From assembly GCA_032718475.1 (NCBI GenBank), contig JAUCBJ010002104.1, forward strand, positions 1 to 64,000: DNA of 64,000 nt, written 5' to 3'. The DNA is from Nemertoderma westbladi (Eukaryota; Xenacoelomorpha; Nemertodermatida; Nemertodermatidae). The translations under genes were made by a program, and so were the position numbers. Shown one piece after another: positions 45,200 through 57,269 of the stretch. The notes under the pieces were generated by a model. It was not told the DNA's origin. It made no database searches and was given only the letters and a program-made list of their open reading frames with translations. Position 1 is the stretch's first letter. Each line of letters opens with the position of its first letter.

Positions 45200-47425
45200 T
45201 CTAATATATATAAATATCGATTGTCTGTCAGTCAGTCAGTCAGTCTGTCTGTGTGTTTGTCATCGGCTATACAATCGAACCCATCTCGATGAAATCTCGC
45301 TTGCTATAGCTCGTTAGAAAGGTCTCGCCCTAACTCGTTGCAACGTAATACTCAGAGCCGTCTGAAGTTCGCCCGTCTGCCGCTAGAGGGCGATTTTCGT
45401 GATTTTCGGGCGAAATTCATCGAATTATTTCGGTTCTTCTATCGGTAATTAATTATTTAGAGGGCTAACATTTATCCCACCTGGTCTAAAATTAACATGG
45501 GTAGATTCGCCGTGTCCCATTCTCACAAAGTTTTTATTTTATTCAGGTGTTTAATATAAATATGTATGATTATTTATTGATTAAAAATCAAATAGTGTAT
45601 AAATATGTCATATTCGCCAAGCACGATCGAATTGGCCTATTGTTATTGAATTGGGAAGGATTGTTTTCTGTATCATAGCAACGTTAAGGTAATTATTGAA
45701 CTCGCAGCTATGTAGCTGGCACAGATAAGGAGAAAGCAGGCTGGAGTGTTGATTGGGGTGGGTTTGGGTTGTCTGTTGCGAATTGCTCAGAGTAATTCTG
45801 CTTTCTCAATCATTGGCTGCATGGAAGGAGAGGTTTATAACATTTTTGTTTTACTGTTATGAATATTAAAAGTAAAATAATTATTTCTGTAGGCCTATAC
45901 TTACTGTATTATTATTTTATCTAATATTATACATCTAATCTCGATGAAATCTCGCTTACTATAGCTCGTTAGATAGGTCTCGCCCTAACTCGTTGCATCG
46001 TAATACTCAGAGCCGTCTGAAGTTCCCCCATCTGCCGCTAGAGGGCGAATTGTCCGATAGTGAAAACCTGATCTCATTGGGTTGTTTTTAATGCTTTTGA
46101 GCTGAAACTTGGTAGCTATATACTGCAGCATAGGCTGTATATTTCCGGAGTCACTGGGTTGTCTACAGTTCCCCAGTCTACCGTTAGAGGGCTAAATGTC
46201 TGAGAGTTAACATCTTCTCCAACTTTGTTATTTACAATCCGTTTAGACTGAAACTTGGTAGGCATCTACTACAGCATAGGCTGTATCTTTACTGAGTAGC
46301 AGAGTCATCTACAATTCCCTGGTCTACCGCTAGAGGGCGAAATGTCTGAAAGTTAACATCTTCTCCAACTTTGTTATTTATAATCCATTTAGACTGAACT
46401 TGGTAGGCATCTACTACAGCATAGGCTATATCTTTACTGAGTCGCGCAGAGTTGTCTACATTACCCGCGTCTGCCGCTAGAGGGCGAAATGTATGAAAGT
46501 TAACATCTCCTCCAACTTTGTTATTTACAATCCTTTTAGACTGAAACTTGGTAGGCATCTACTATAGCATAGGCTATATCTTTGCGGAGTAGTAGAGTCG
46601 GCTACAGTTCCACAGTCAGCCGCTAGAGGGCGAATTGTCTGATAGTGAAAACCTCATCCCATTTGGTTCTTTTTAATCATTTTGAGCTGAAACTTGGTTG
46701 GTATCTACTACATCATAGGCTGCATCTTTACGGGGTTGCAGAATCCTATTCACTTCCCCAGTCTACCGCTAGAGGGTGAAATGTCTGAAAGTTAACATCT
46801 TCTCCAACTTTGTTATTTACTAACGGTTTAGACTGAAACTTGGTAGGCATCTACTACAGCATAGGTTGTACCTTTACGGAGTCACAGAGTTGTATACAGT
46901 CCCCCCATCTGCCGCTAGAGGGCGACATATCTGATAGTGAACACCTCATCCCATTTGGTTCTTTTTAATCCTATTGAGCTGGAACTTGGCAGGAATCTAC
47001 TACAGCATATTCTGTATCTTTACGGAGTCCCAGATTCGTCTACAGTTCTTCAGTCTACCGCTAGAGGGTGAAATGTCTGAATGTGAACATCTACACCAAT
47101 TTTGTTATTTACAATCTGTTTAAGCTGAAACTTGAAAGGCAGGCATTTTACTTCACCATAAACCCCATCTTTACCAAACTGCAGCGTCGTCTGCATTTCA
47201 CCAGTCCGCAGGTAGAGGGTGGATCTGAAAGTGATCATTTTCTGGAAATTTTGTTATTTACAATCTGCCTAAAGTTGAAACTTGACAGTTATCTCTTATG
47301 GGGGTGGTGTTTTATTTAATGATGGTGTCTGTTCCGTATGCAGTTCTCCAATCTCCCACACATATTCATATATAATCTGCACATGCACTAGAAAGCTGTG
47401 GCCCGAAGGGCCACAGGCTTTCTAG
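45200..47425 (+). mobile_element. Non-autonomous Helitron, family H2, second of a tandem pair
   Basis: Starts TCTAATATATATAAATATCG immediately after the first copy's CTAG and ends with the same hairpin and CTAG (47422-47425). The H1 host resumes with TAGAGTTATAAA. It has a (GTCAGTCA)n block near the 5' end and two to three more 146-bp units than the first copy. Confidence 0.93.
46080..47270 (+). repeat. 146-bp tandem array in the second H2 Helitron
   Basis: Eight units. The CCGCTAGAGGG motif recurs from 46035 to 47058 with a mean spacing of 146 bp. Confidence 0.9.
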
Positions 47426-47933
47426 TAGAGTTATAAATATTGACTTGAAATATATAGACTTTTTTCTAAGTCCGTTGCCATGGAAACCAGATTTTTCCTG
47501 GATATGAGACCTATCCCACACGACGCGCCTTGATGAGTTGTATATACATGCAAAATTTCAGGGTACTTTTAAAGGCTAGTTTTTTCACCTATCAAAAAAC
47601 ACTAAATCTGCTCCATACAAGTAAAACAGCCCACTATGAATAGACCATCTCAGCTAAGGAAAATCTTTCTTAGCGAAAGTAGTTGATTTTCCTTAGCTTC
47701 GTGGATCTTGTAGTTGCCAAGGTACCCGGGTGCGAAGTTCAAATTTCGAGCGCCTGTAATTCAAGGCGACAAGGGATTCTGTTCTTGAGATTTGGTATAT
47801 GAGTAAAGGGAATAAAAGTCTATCAAAATATTTTACATTTATTTTTTTTACAATCCCGTTTCCATGGTGACGGGAATTACGATAATTTCCCATTATGACC
47901 ACCAGATAGAAATTGTGCTACTACTAGAAAGGC

Positions 47934-49189
47934 ATTTCCTAAAGGAAATGCAACCACGAAGCTAAGGAAAATTAAACAAACGGCCACAATTTGGTTCGTT
48001 GCTTAGCCTAGTTAAGTAGCATTTGCCAATAAATAACTTCTATTCCCATGGAAACTAGAGTTCTCTGGAACTGTTGGTTTTACCTTTGAAAAAAGATTCA
48101 GTCCAGATTGTGGTTCAGATAACACATCGAGTTTCAGAAAATATTGTTGTTTATGTCCAAATTACAGATTTTCTATCAAAATGCATCTGTTTGCAGTGGT
48201 TGTCATGGAAACTGAAAAATAGAACAATGTAATTCGGATGCAGAATAAGTCATATAGTGGGGGTAGGGGTTGGTCCCAAGTCATAATACTATTAAATTGT
48301 GCTTCAAATTATCATTTTATTAATTTTAACATCTGTTTAGTCTTGTTGCTATGGTAACTGGATTTTCTAATTAACTTCGAACGGCTTGTATATGGACCTT
48401 ATAGATGAGTTGCAAAACCCCAAGTTTATATATATTACAGTTTTGCTCCAAATAGAGTTATGAATATAGACTTGAATGATATAGACTTTAAAAAAACTAC
48501 AGTTACCATGGTAACTAGATATTTCTGGAATGTTTTGAGTTTCACTAAAAGTTCCAACTAGTGGTCCAGATAACACATACCTAGTTTCGTAAAATTTTAT
48601 CGTAAAGTCTATGTCCAAATGAATAATTTTTGTATAAAAACATCTGTTTTCAGCGGTTGTCAAGGTAACTGCAAAATAGAACAATCAAATGCGGACGCAG
48701 AATAAGTGTTATAGTGGGGGTAGGGATTGGTCCCAAGTCATAACACCTTAACCTTAGGCTTCAAATTAACATTTTATAAATTTTAACATCTGTTTAGCCC
48801 GGTTGCCAAGGTAACTGGATTTTCTATTCAACCTCAATCGGCTCTGCTGCGGACCTTATAGTTGAGTTGAGAAACCCCAAGTTTATATCTATTAAAGTTT
48901 TCCTACAAATAGAGTTATAAATATTGACTTGAAATACATAGACTTTTTTCTAAGTCCGTTGCCATGGAAACCAGATTTTTCCTGGATATGAGACCCATCC
49001 CACACGACGCGCCTTGATGAGTAGTATATACATGCAAAATTTCAGGGTACTTTTAAAGGCTAGTTTTTTCACCGGTCAAAAAACACTAAATCTGCTCCAT
49101 ACAAGTAAAACAGCCCACTATGAATAGACCATCTCAGCTAAGGAAAATCTTTCTTAGCGAAAGTAGTTGATTTTCCTTAACTTCGTGGA
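47934..49189 (-). mobile_element. Non-autonomous Helitron, family H1, copy C
   Basis: Nearly identical to copy A along its length, including rare variants. Same hairpin/CTAG end (left) and TC end (right). Short open frames inside recur in copy A and are not genes. Confidence 0.85.
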
Positions 49190-49202
49190 TTTACTACTTA
49201 TA

Positions 49203-50471
49203 CTAGAAAGGCATTTCCTAAAGGAAATGCAACCACGAAGCTAAGGAAAATTAAACAAACGGCCACAATTTGGTTCGTTGCTTTGCCTAGTTTAGTAGCA
49301 TTTGCCAATAAATAACTTCTATTCCCATGGAAACTAGAGTTCTCTGGAACTGTTGGTTTTACCTTTGAAAAAAGATTCAGTCCAGATTGTTTTTCAGATA
49401 ACACATATCGAGTTTCAGAAAATATTGTAGTTTATGTCCAAATTACAGATTTTCTATCAAAATGCATCTGTTTGCAGTGGTTGTCATGGAAACTGAAAAA
49501 TAGAACAATGTAATTCGGATGCAGAATAAGTCATATAGTGGGGGTAGGTGTTGGTCCCAAGTCATAATACTATTAAATTGTGCTTCAAATTATCATTTTA
49601 TTAATTTTAACATCTGTTTACTCTTGTTGCTATGGTAAATGGATTTTCTAATTAACTTCGAACGGCTTGTATATGGACCTTATAGATGAGTTGCAAAACC
49701 CCAAGTTTATATATATTACAGTTTTTCTCCAAATAGAGTTATGATTATAGACTTGAATGATATATAACTTTAAAAAAACTACAGTTACCATGGTAACTAG
49801 ATATTTCTGGAATGTTTTGAGTTTCACTAAAAGTTCCAACTAGTGGTCCAGATAACACATACCTAGTTTCGTAAAATTTTATCGTGAAGTCTATGTACAA
49901 ATGAATAATTTTCGTATAAAAACATCTGTTTTCAGCGGTTGTCAAGGTAACTGCAAAATAGAACAATCAAATTCGGACGCAGAATAAGTTATATAGTGGG
50001 GGTAGGGATTGGTCCCAAGTCATCACACCTTAACCTTAGGCTTCAAATTAACATTTTAAAAATTTTAACATCTGTTTAGCCCGGTTGCCAAGGTAACTGG
50101 ATTTTCTATTTAACCTCAATCGGCTCTGCTATGGACCTTATAGTTGTGTTGAGAAACCCCAAGTTTATATGTATTATAGTTTTCCTACAAATAGAGTTAC
50201 AAATATTGACTTGAAATACATAGACTTTTTTCTAAGTCCGTTGCCATGGAAACCAGATTTTTCCTGGAGATGAGACCCATCCCACACGACGCGCCTTGAT
50301 GAGTTGTATATACATGCAAAATTTCAGGGTACTTTTAAAGGCTAGTTTTTTCCCCGACCAAAAAACACTAAATCTGCTCCATACAAGTAAAATAGCCCAC
50401 TATGAATAGACCATCTCAGCTAAGGAAAATCTTTCTTAGCGAAAGTAGTTGATTTTCCTTAGCTTCGTGGA
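49203..50471 (-). mobile_element. Non-autonomous Helitron, family H1, copy D
   Basis: Starts only 13 bp after copy C, in the same orientation. Slightly more diverged. Confidence 0.85.
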
Positions 50472-50839
50472 TAATCTTCAACAAACGCCTGGTGGTTGTC
50501 CTTTATTGCTAACCGAAATTTAATATTCTGGAATGTCAAATACAGCGTCTTGCTCTCTGATTGGACAGTTCAGTTTATTGGCAAATATTGACTTTTAGAA
50601 ATATGATTCACAATTGACGAATTATAAAATAAAATGTTGGCAATTTTAACTTATTATTTAGACTAACAAACCGAATAAAAAGGGTGTTTTATAGAATTGG
50701 TAGACAATTTTTCAAATTTTTCATTATACTTATTTCCATGGCAACGGGAATGTAAACAAATTCAAATGTAAAATATTTTGAAAGACTTTTATTCCCTTTA
50801 CTCACCTACCAAATCTCAAGGGAAGACTATATATGTGGT
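50472..50839. other. Repeat-derived spacer
   Basis: Positions about 50690-50830 are an inverted relative of 47775-47875 (AAATATTTTACATTTA..., CCATGGTGACGGG), so both belong to a further, unnamed repeat. No gene. Confidence 0.45.
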
Positions 50840-51260
50840 TGCACAGATTATCGGAGATTCCGTATCTCAACTCTCAAGTGTTCTGCGGTTAGGTTTGAAT
50901 TGTCGGACGCTTTACCTTTATGCAGTTTGTTTATGGCGGTGCGTATTTTTTCTTTTGTCAATAGTTTGGCAATTGGTATGTCATATATCGTCAGAACTGT
51001 TCGCTATGTAGTCACTTTCTGAGGTGTCAGGGTGTTTGTACCGGCTGGATCGGACGGCACAGATTGTTTGTAGAAATCTTTGTAGTGTTTGATGAGTTTG
51101 GCAGCGTTATCTCTGGGTTCTTTCTTCCGATTGTTTATATGATTCCAGAATTTAACGGGATTTCATTTACATGTTTGGGCCAGTGTCTCCAAGTGAACTT
51201 TAGGCCTATATGCTTCGTATTCTAGCTTGGTCTGTAGTCTCCGTTGTTGGAGTACCACTG
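50840..51260 (-). pseudogene. LINE fragment: linker between endonuclease and RT
   Basis: Minus-strand translation gives NPVKFWNHINNRKKEPRD, LIKHYKDFYKQSV, then after a stop IPIAKLLTKEKIRTAINKLHKGKASDNSNL. This is the typical order at the start of a non-LTR RT. Several stops; no ends visible. Different from the RTE-like family above. Confidence 0.65.
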
Positions 51261-51709
51261 TAGGCCTACCAACAAATTACTATGCATATAAGGTTGGAGT
51301 AGAAGATTACCTGCAGCGTAGGCCTACTGTAATACTGTAACTGCAACTTGTGCGATATTGACGTGACAGAGACACCTTTTTCAAAACGCTTGTACTGTAC
51401 AGTATCTAAAGAATGAAAGCAAAAATAAATGGGCAGTGCTAAATTGCACAAAGACCCACACGGACCCAAAAAACGACCATTACACGAAGGATATGTTGCA
51501 CAGTATTAAATTAATGCTATCAAAGTTAATTCTACGAAAAATTATGCAAATATAAGGAAAGCACTGAGCCACAAAGAGCCAAAACCTAATTAAATTTGGA
51601 TCAGCTGATTGATTCTGACTAACTTTTCCATGGTGATTTCTTATTGGTTACTTTGTATACCATCTACCCTGCCCTATTCACCTACTAATGTTAATAATGT
51701 AATAATATG

Positions 51710-53697
51710 TTTGCAAACGGACCCAAAGGATGTCAGATACTTTGCACACGTACCCAAATGTTGGCAGATACTTTGCACACGGACCAAAAGGATGTCATAT
51801 ACTTTGCACACGGACCCAAAAGATGTCAGATACTTTGCACACGGACCCAAATGTTGGCAGATACTTTGCACACGGACCCAAAGGATGTCAGATACTTTGC
51901 ACACGGACCCATACGATGTCAGATACTTTGCACACGGACCCAAAGGACGTCAGATTCTTTGAACACGGACCCAAAGGATGTCAGATACTTTGAACACGGA
52001 CCCAAAGGATCTCAGATACTTTGCACACGGACCCAAAGGATCTCAGATACTTTTCACACAGACAAAAAGTATGTCATATACTTTCCACACGGACCCAAAG
52101 GATGTCATATACTTTGCACACGGACCCAAAATATGTCATATACTTTGCACACGCACCCAAAGGATGTCATATACTTTGCACACGGACCCAAAGGATGTCA
52201 GATACTTTGCACACGGACCCAAATGTTGACAGATACTTTGCACACGGACCCAAATGTTGGCAGATACTTTGAATACGGACCAAAAGGATGTCAGATACAT
52301 TGCACACGGACCCAAAGGATGTCAGATACTTTGTACACAGACCCAAAGGATGTCATATACTTTGCACACGGACCCAAAGAATGTCATATACTTTGCACAC
52401 GGACCCAAATGTTGGCAGATACTTTGTACACGGACCTAAAGGATGTCATATACTTTGCACACGGACCCAAAATATGTCAGATACTTTGCACACGGACCCA
52501 AAGGATGTCAGATAATTTGCACACGGACCCAAAAGATGTCAGATACTTTGAACACGGACCCAAAGGATCTCAGATACTTTGAACACGGACCCAACGGATC
52601 TCTGATACTTTGCACACGGACGCAAAGGATGTCAGATACTTTGAACACGGACCCAAAGGATCTCAGATACTTTGAACACGGACCAAAAGGATGTCATATA
52701 CTTTGCACACGGACCCAAAGGATGTCAGATCGTTTGCCCACGGACCCAAAGGATGTCATATACTATGCACACGGACCAAAAGGATCTCAGATATATTTGC
52801 ACACGGACCCAAAAGATGTCATATACTTTGCACATGGAACCAAAGGATGTCAGATACTTTGAACACGGAACCAAAGGATGTCATATACTTTGCATACGGA
52901 CCCAAAGGATGTCATATACTTCGCACACGAACCCAAATGTTGGCAGATACTTTGCGCTCGGACCCAAAGGATGTCAGATGCTTTGCACACGGACTCAAAG
53001 GATGTCATATACTTTGCACACGAACTCAAAGGATGTCAGATACTTCGCACACGGACCTAAATATTGGCAGATACTTTGCACACAGACCCAAAGGATGTCA
53101 TATACTTTGCACACGGACCCAAAAGATGTCAGATACTTTGCACACGGACCCAAAGGATGTCATATACTATGCACACGGACCCACACACGGAACCAAAGGA
53201 TGTCATATACTTTGCATACGGATACTTTGCGCTCGGACCCAAAGGATGCGAGATACGTAGAACATGGACCCAAAAGATGCCAGATACTTTGCACACGGAC
53301 CCAAAGAATGTCAGATACTCGACACACAAACCCAAAGGATGTCAGATACCTTGAACACGGACCAAAAGGATGTCATATGCTTTGAACACGGACCCAAATG
53401 ATGGCAGATACATTGAACACGGACCCAAAAGATGTCAGATACTATGCACAGCACACGGACCCAAATGTTGGCAGATACTTTACACACGGACCCAAAGGAT
53501 GTCATATACTTTGAACACGTACCCAAATGTTGGTAGACACTTTGCACACGGGCCCAAAGGATTTCATATACTTTGCACACGGACCCAATGGATGTCAGAT
53601 ACTTTGCACACGGACCCAAAGGATGTCAGATGCTTCTAACATGGACCCAAAGGATGTCAGATGCTTCTAACATGGACCCAAAGGATGTCAGATACTT
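51710..53697 (+). repeat. 31-bp minisatellite, left arm
   Basis: About 64 units of CACACGGACCCAAAGGATG + TCAGATACTTTG, with ATGTTGGCAG and TCATATAC variants. 31 is not a multiple of three, so all three frames are read in turn and stay open. The reported long frames are by-products. Confidence 0.97.
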
Positions 53698-53904
53698 TAC
53701 ATCACGCCGTCATCATGGTTACCACATAAACAATAGTTGGTATTTATTCAACCACAAATATAAGCTAACTTTTTTATAACATAATTTATGTCATTTTTAC
53801 AATTATTTATACAGCAACAACTAATTTAGTTTGTGCAGTTTATATCGCTTATAACATATATACAATCATTTCGTAATGTTACAATTTTGGAATAAAACTA
53901 CATA

Positions 53905-54037
53905 CATACTTGTTGCAAAGTACTTTACAGTGTTCTGAACCTCGTGGCTTTATTTTCACTCTCTCGCTAACGTTCGTTCTTGTAACAAAGCCACTCGGAT
54001 CATCACACTGTAAAGTGCTACTTTACACACAAGTATG
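53905..54037. mobile_element. 133-bp palindromic MITE with TA flanks
   Basis: Arms CATACTTGTTGCAAAG...TTTACAGTG and inverse CACTGTAAAG...ACACAAGTATG with a loop of about 36 nt including CTCTCGCTAACG. TA at both ends, as for Tc1/mariner-type MITEs. Confidence 0.75.
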
Positions 54038-54283
54038 TAAATAGTTATTATTATTACTTATTATATATTGTATTTACCGTACAATAAATAGTTATTTTAA
54101 TGTAATTAAGCTTATTAAACCCGGGGGCCGTCAATATACGTGTTTTTCTTGTTATAATTATGAAACAAACGCAGTTGAGAATCTGAAATTTTGCGACTTT
54201 TCCTAAGAATGAAGTGCCTTCCTAATATTTAAAATTGGGGGGGGGGGGGGGGGGGGGGGGGGAGGGGGAGGGGTCGGTCAATA
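54038..54283. other. Spacer with a 26-nt poly(G) tract
   Basis: AT-rich, then a G homopolymer from about 54237 to 54262 followed by GAGGGGGAGGGG. The poly(G) directly precedes the truncated LINE. Confidence 0.6.
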
Positions 54284-54850
54284 AGAATACGTAGGGAAAG
54301 GCATGGGCAGCCTTGAATAGGCTTTCCAGGATTTGGAAGTCACCGAGAATTAATCGGAAACTTAAGGTCCGATTATTTAGAGCAGCAGTAGTTCCAGTAC
54401 TCCTCTTGGGAGTCCATGCTGGGCTCTAACTGCTGAGGACACCAAATCTCTGGATGGCACATTCACAAGAATGCTACGCCGGGTTCATTGTGTCAAGCAC
54501 AATGCACACAACTCCAACCAGACACTATATAACATTGGAGATGTCTCATTGGTTCCCCCAAGCTTGACACTAGAACAAAATCGCCTCCGCTTAGCAGGAC
54601 ATTGCTTTCGCCGTGAGGACCAGCCAGTGCATAATCTTGTACTTTGGCAACCTCATGGAGTGAATAAGCATGGTGGACAGCCCATGACTTTCTTGAGACG
54701 CATCTTAAAGGACACTGTCCTTGAAGATGCGGATGATCTAGCAAATGTCATGGGTGATAGGGAGTTGTGGCGGTGCAATTTAGTCGATTAGCCGGCACAG
54801 CATTCTTAAAAATGCAGCTGCAATGCAGCATGCCGATCCTAGTAGTAGTT
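54284..54850 (+). mobile_element. RTE-like LINE, short 3' fragment (copy 3)
   Basis: Starts in the C-terminal domain (RKGKAWAALNRLSRIWK region) and ends GATCCTAGTAGTAG. The minor frame MLRRVHCVKHNAHNSNQTL...LVD is open but is only the end of the protein. A single-base loss near 54406 breaks the frame. Confidence 0.9.
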
Positions 54851-55054
54851 TGCGGCATTTAAATCAGACGAATACCATAATATTAACATCAAATATTATT
54901 AATCAATATTAATAGTATTATTAAGATTATTATCGGCCATTGAGATTATTAAATATAAAGAAATGTATGATATAAACGATGATAAATATATTGACTTCCT
55001 TGAATCACAGCAACTAGTTGGTCCTAACAATTTCTCTGAAATATTGCAAAGTAT
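54851..55054. other. AT-rich spacer inside the giant element
   Basis: ATTAATATT-rich; nothing recognised. Confidence 0.4.
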
Positions 55055-56255
55055 CTACCAACATTTGGGTCCGTGTTCAAGGTATCTGCCCACATTTGGG
55101 TCCGTGTGCAAAGTATCTGATATCCTTTGTGTCCGTGTGCAAAGTATCTGACATCATTTGGGTCCGTGTGCAAAGTATCTGCCAACATTTGGGTCCGTGT
55201 GCAAAGTATCTGACATCCTTTGGGTCCGTGTGCAAAGTATCTGACATCCTTTGGGTCCGTGTGCAAAGTATATGACATCCTTTGGGTCCATGTGCAAAGT
55301 ATATGACATCTTTTGGATCCGTGTGCAAAGTATATGACATCCTTTGGGTCCGTGTGCAAAGTATCTGACATCATTTGGGACCGTGTGCAAAGTATCTGAC
55401 TTCCTTTGGGTCCGTGTGCAAAGTATATGACATCCTTTGGGTCCATGTGCAAAGTATATGACATCTTTTGGATCCGTGTACAAAGTATATGACATCCTTT
55501 GGGTCCGTGTGCAAAGTATCTGACATCATTTGGGACCGTGTGCAAAGTATCTGACTTCCTTTGGGTCCGTGTGCAAAGTATATGACATCCTTTGGGTCCA
55601 TGTGCAAAGTATATGACATCTTTTGGATCCGTGTACAAAGTATATGACATCCTTTGGGACCGTGTGCAAAGTATCTGACATCATTTGGGACCGTGTGCAA
55701 AGTATCTGACTTCCTTTGGGTCCGTGTGCAAAGTATATGACATCCTTTGGGTCCGTGTGCAAAGTATCTGACATCATTTGGGACCGTGTGCAAAGTATCT
55801 GACTTCCTTTGGGTCCGTGTGCAAAGTATATGACATCCTTTGGGTCCATGTGCAAAGTATATGACATCTTTTGGATCCGTGTACAAAGTATATGACATCC
55901 TTTGGGTCCGTGTGCAAAGTATCTGACATCATTTGGGACCGTGTGCAAAGTATCTGACTTCCTTTGGGTCCGTGTGCAAAGTATATGACATCCTTTGGGT
56001 CCATGTGCAAAGTATATGACATCTTTTGGATCCGTGTACAAAGTATATGACATCCTTTGGGTCCGTGTGCAAAGTATCTGACATCATTTGGGACCGTGTG
56101 CAAAGTATCTGACTTCCTTTGGGTCCGTGTGCAAAGTATATGACATCCTTTGGGTCCATGTGCAAAGTATATGACATCTTTTGGATCCGTGTACAAAGTA
56201 TCTGACTTCCTTTGGGTCCGTGTGCAAAGTATATGACATCTTTTGGATCCGTGTA
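55055..56255 (-). repeat. 31-bp minisatellite, middle block with 155-bp higher-order unit
   Basis: About 39 units in the orientation of the right arm. From 55280 on they are organised as repeats of five units (155 bp) with the order GGACCG/CTTCC/CCATG/GGATCC variants. The same peptide patterns recur 155 bp apart. Confidence 0.95.
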
Positions 56256-57014
56256 GATAGTAGTATAGGAATGCATTGATTTTACTTTTTCCCGGCGAAT
56301 TATTTTTGATTTTACCTATCCTGGCGAGTTAATTTTGATGGAATTTCTTAAATATTATTACAAGTGTTGAAAGAGCATCGAAGTAGAAAAGGTTTACAAG
56401 TATGTACTGTAATTAGAGCAAAATCCATTCACACCTCAAAAGTTATTGCAACTTTAGTGTGTGTACACGTACGGTGTAGGCCTACACCAAAACATTATCC
56501 AATATTAGTTTATGTATTTAAGCGGCTCTCTAGTTACGTAATAAATATTCGAGAACACTAAAATTATTTTAACATTGAGAAAGGCAGCATCAGGAGTTGA
56601 AGAGTACAGTAATTGGAATCGCTGTAACTATGGAAGCAATATAGTACAATAACAGTTCAATTTATTTTTAACACTATTTTGTTCTTATCATTTATTAAAG
56701 TACCAAAAACAAAATATGCAAATTTAAGAATACTATTAATGTAGTATTACATGGGAAAAAAACGTAGAAATTATTAAAAATATATAAAATACCTCGAGAA
56801 TAGTGAAAAAAGTTGTACTTTTTTTCCCATGTAATAAGTAATTATTTTTATATTTTACTGTTGACCAAATTTTGCCAAAAAATAATATGTATGTACATTA
56901 TTCCATTAGGGACCAGTGGGGTGGGGTGCGTACCTGACAAGATTGTAGCAGAGCACGGTTGAGTCAAAACAAAGATTCAAAGAATATAGACCTGTACAAA
57001 ACACATGTGTTAAC
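56256..57014. other. Interior of the giant element; small hairpin
   Basis: No gene. A perfect 16-bp stem TTACATGGGAAAAAAA / inverse lies at 56747-56762 and 56819-56834 and may mark a small MITE. Confidence 0.45.
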
Positions 57015-57089
57015 TTTCGTTTATTGTTTTGGTTCCCCCAACACGCCTCTGTAACCTGCTCATTTACTAACCTGCTCCTTTAAATTGCA
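57015..57089 (-). repeat. Dispersed motif, variant B, minus strand
   Basis: Read on the minus strand: AAAGGAGCAGGTTAG, a second GAGCAGGTTACAG, then GGGGGAACCAAAACAATAAACG. Same arrangement as 21821-21889. Confidence 0.75.
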
Positions 57090-57269
57090 ACGGGACCTAA
57101 CGCTATTTGGAACGTAACGCTCTTTGGGACCTAACGCGACTTTTTTTTAACACGACTTCTTTGTTTTGTACAGAGGGTCTTTGGTCTTTGTTTTGTACTC
57201 ACCCAGTAAAGCACAGCTGTTGTATTATAGACTAGCATCGGAAGTCATATTGGATTTCTATTAATCAAT

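Larger units (their letters stand above)
42273..47705 (-). mobile_element. Helitron family H1, copy B, split by two other Helitrons
   Basis: Same family as copy A; its terminal CTAG is mutated (CTTG). Removing 43261-47425 leaves 1268 bp, matching the other copies. The sister copies show the unoccupied site (CCTACAAA|TAGAGTTATAAA). Confidence 0.88.
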
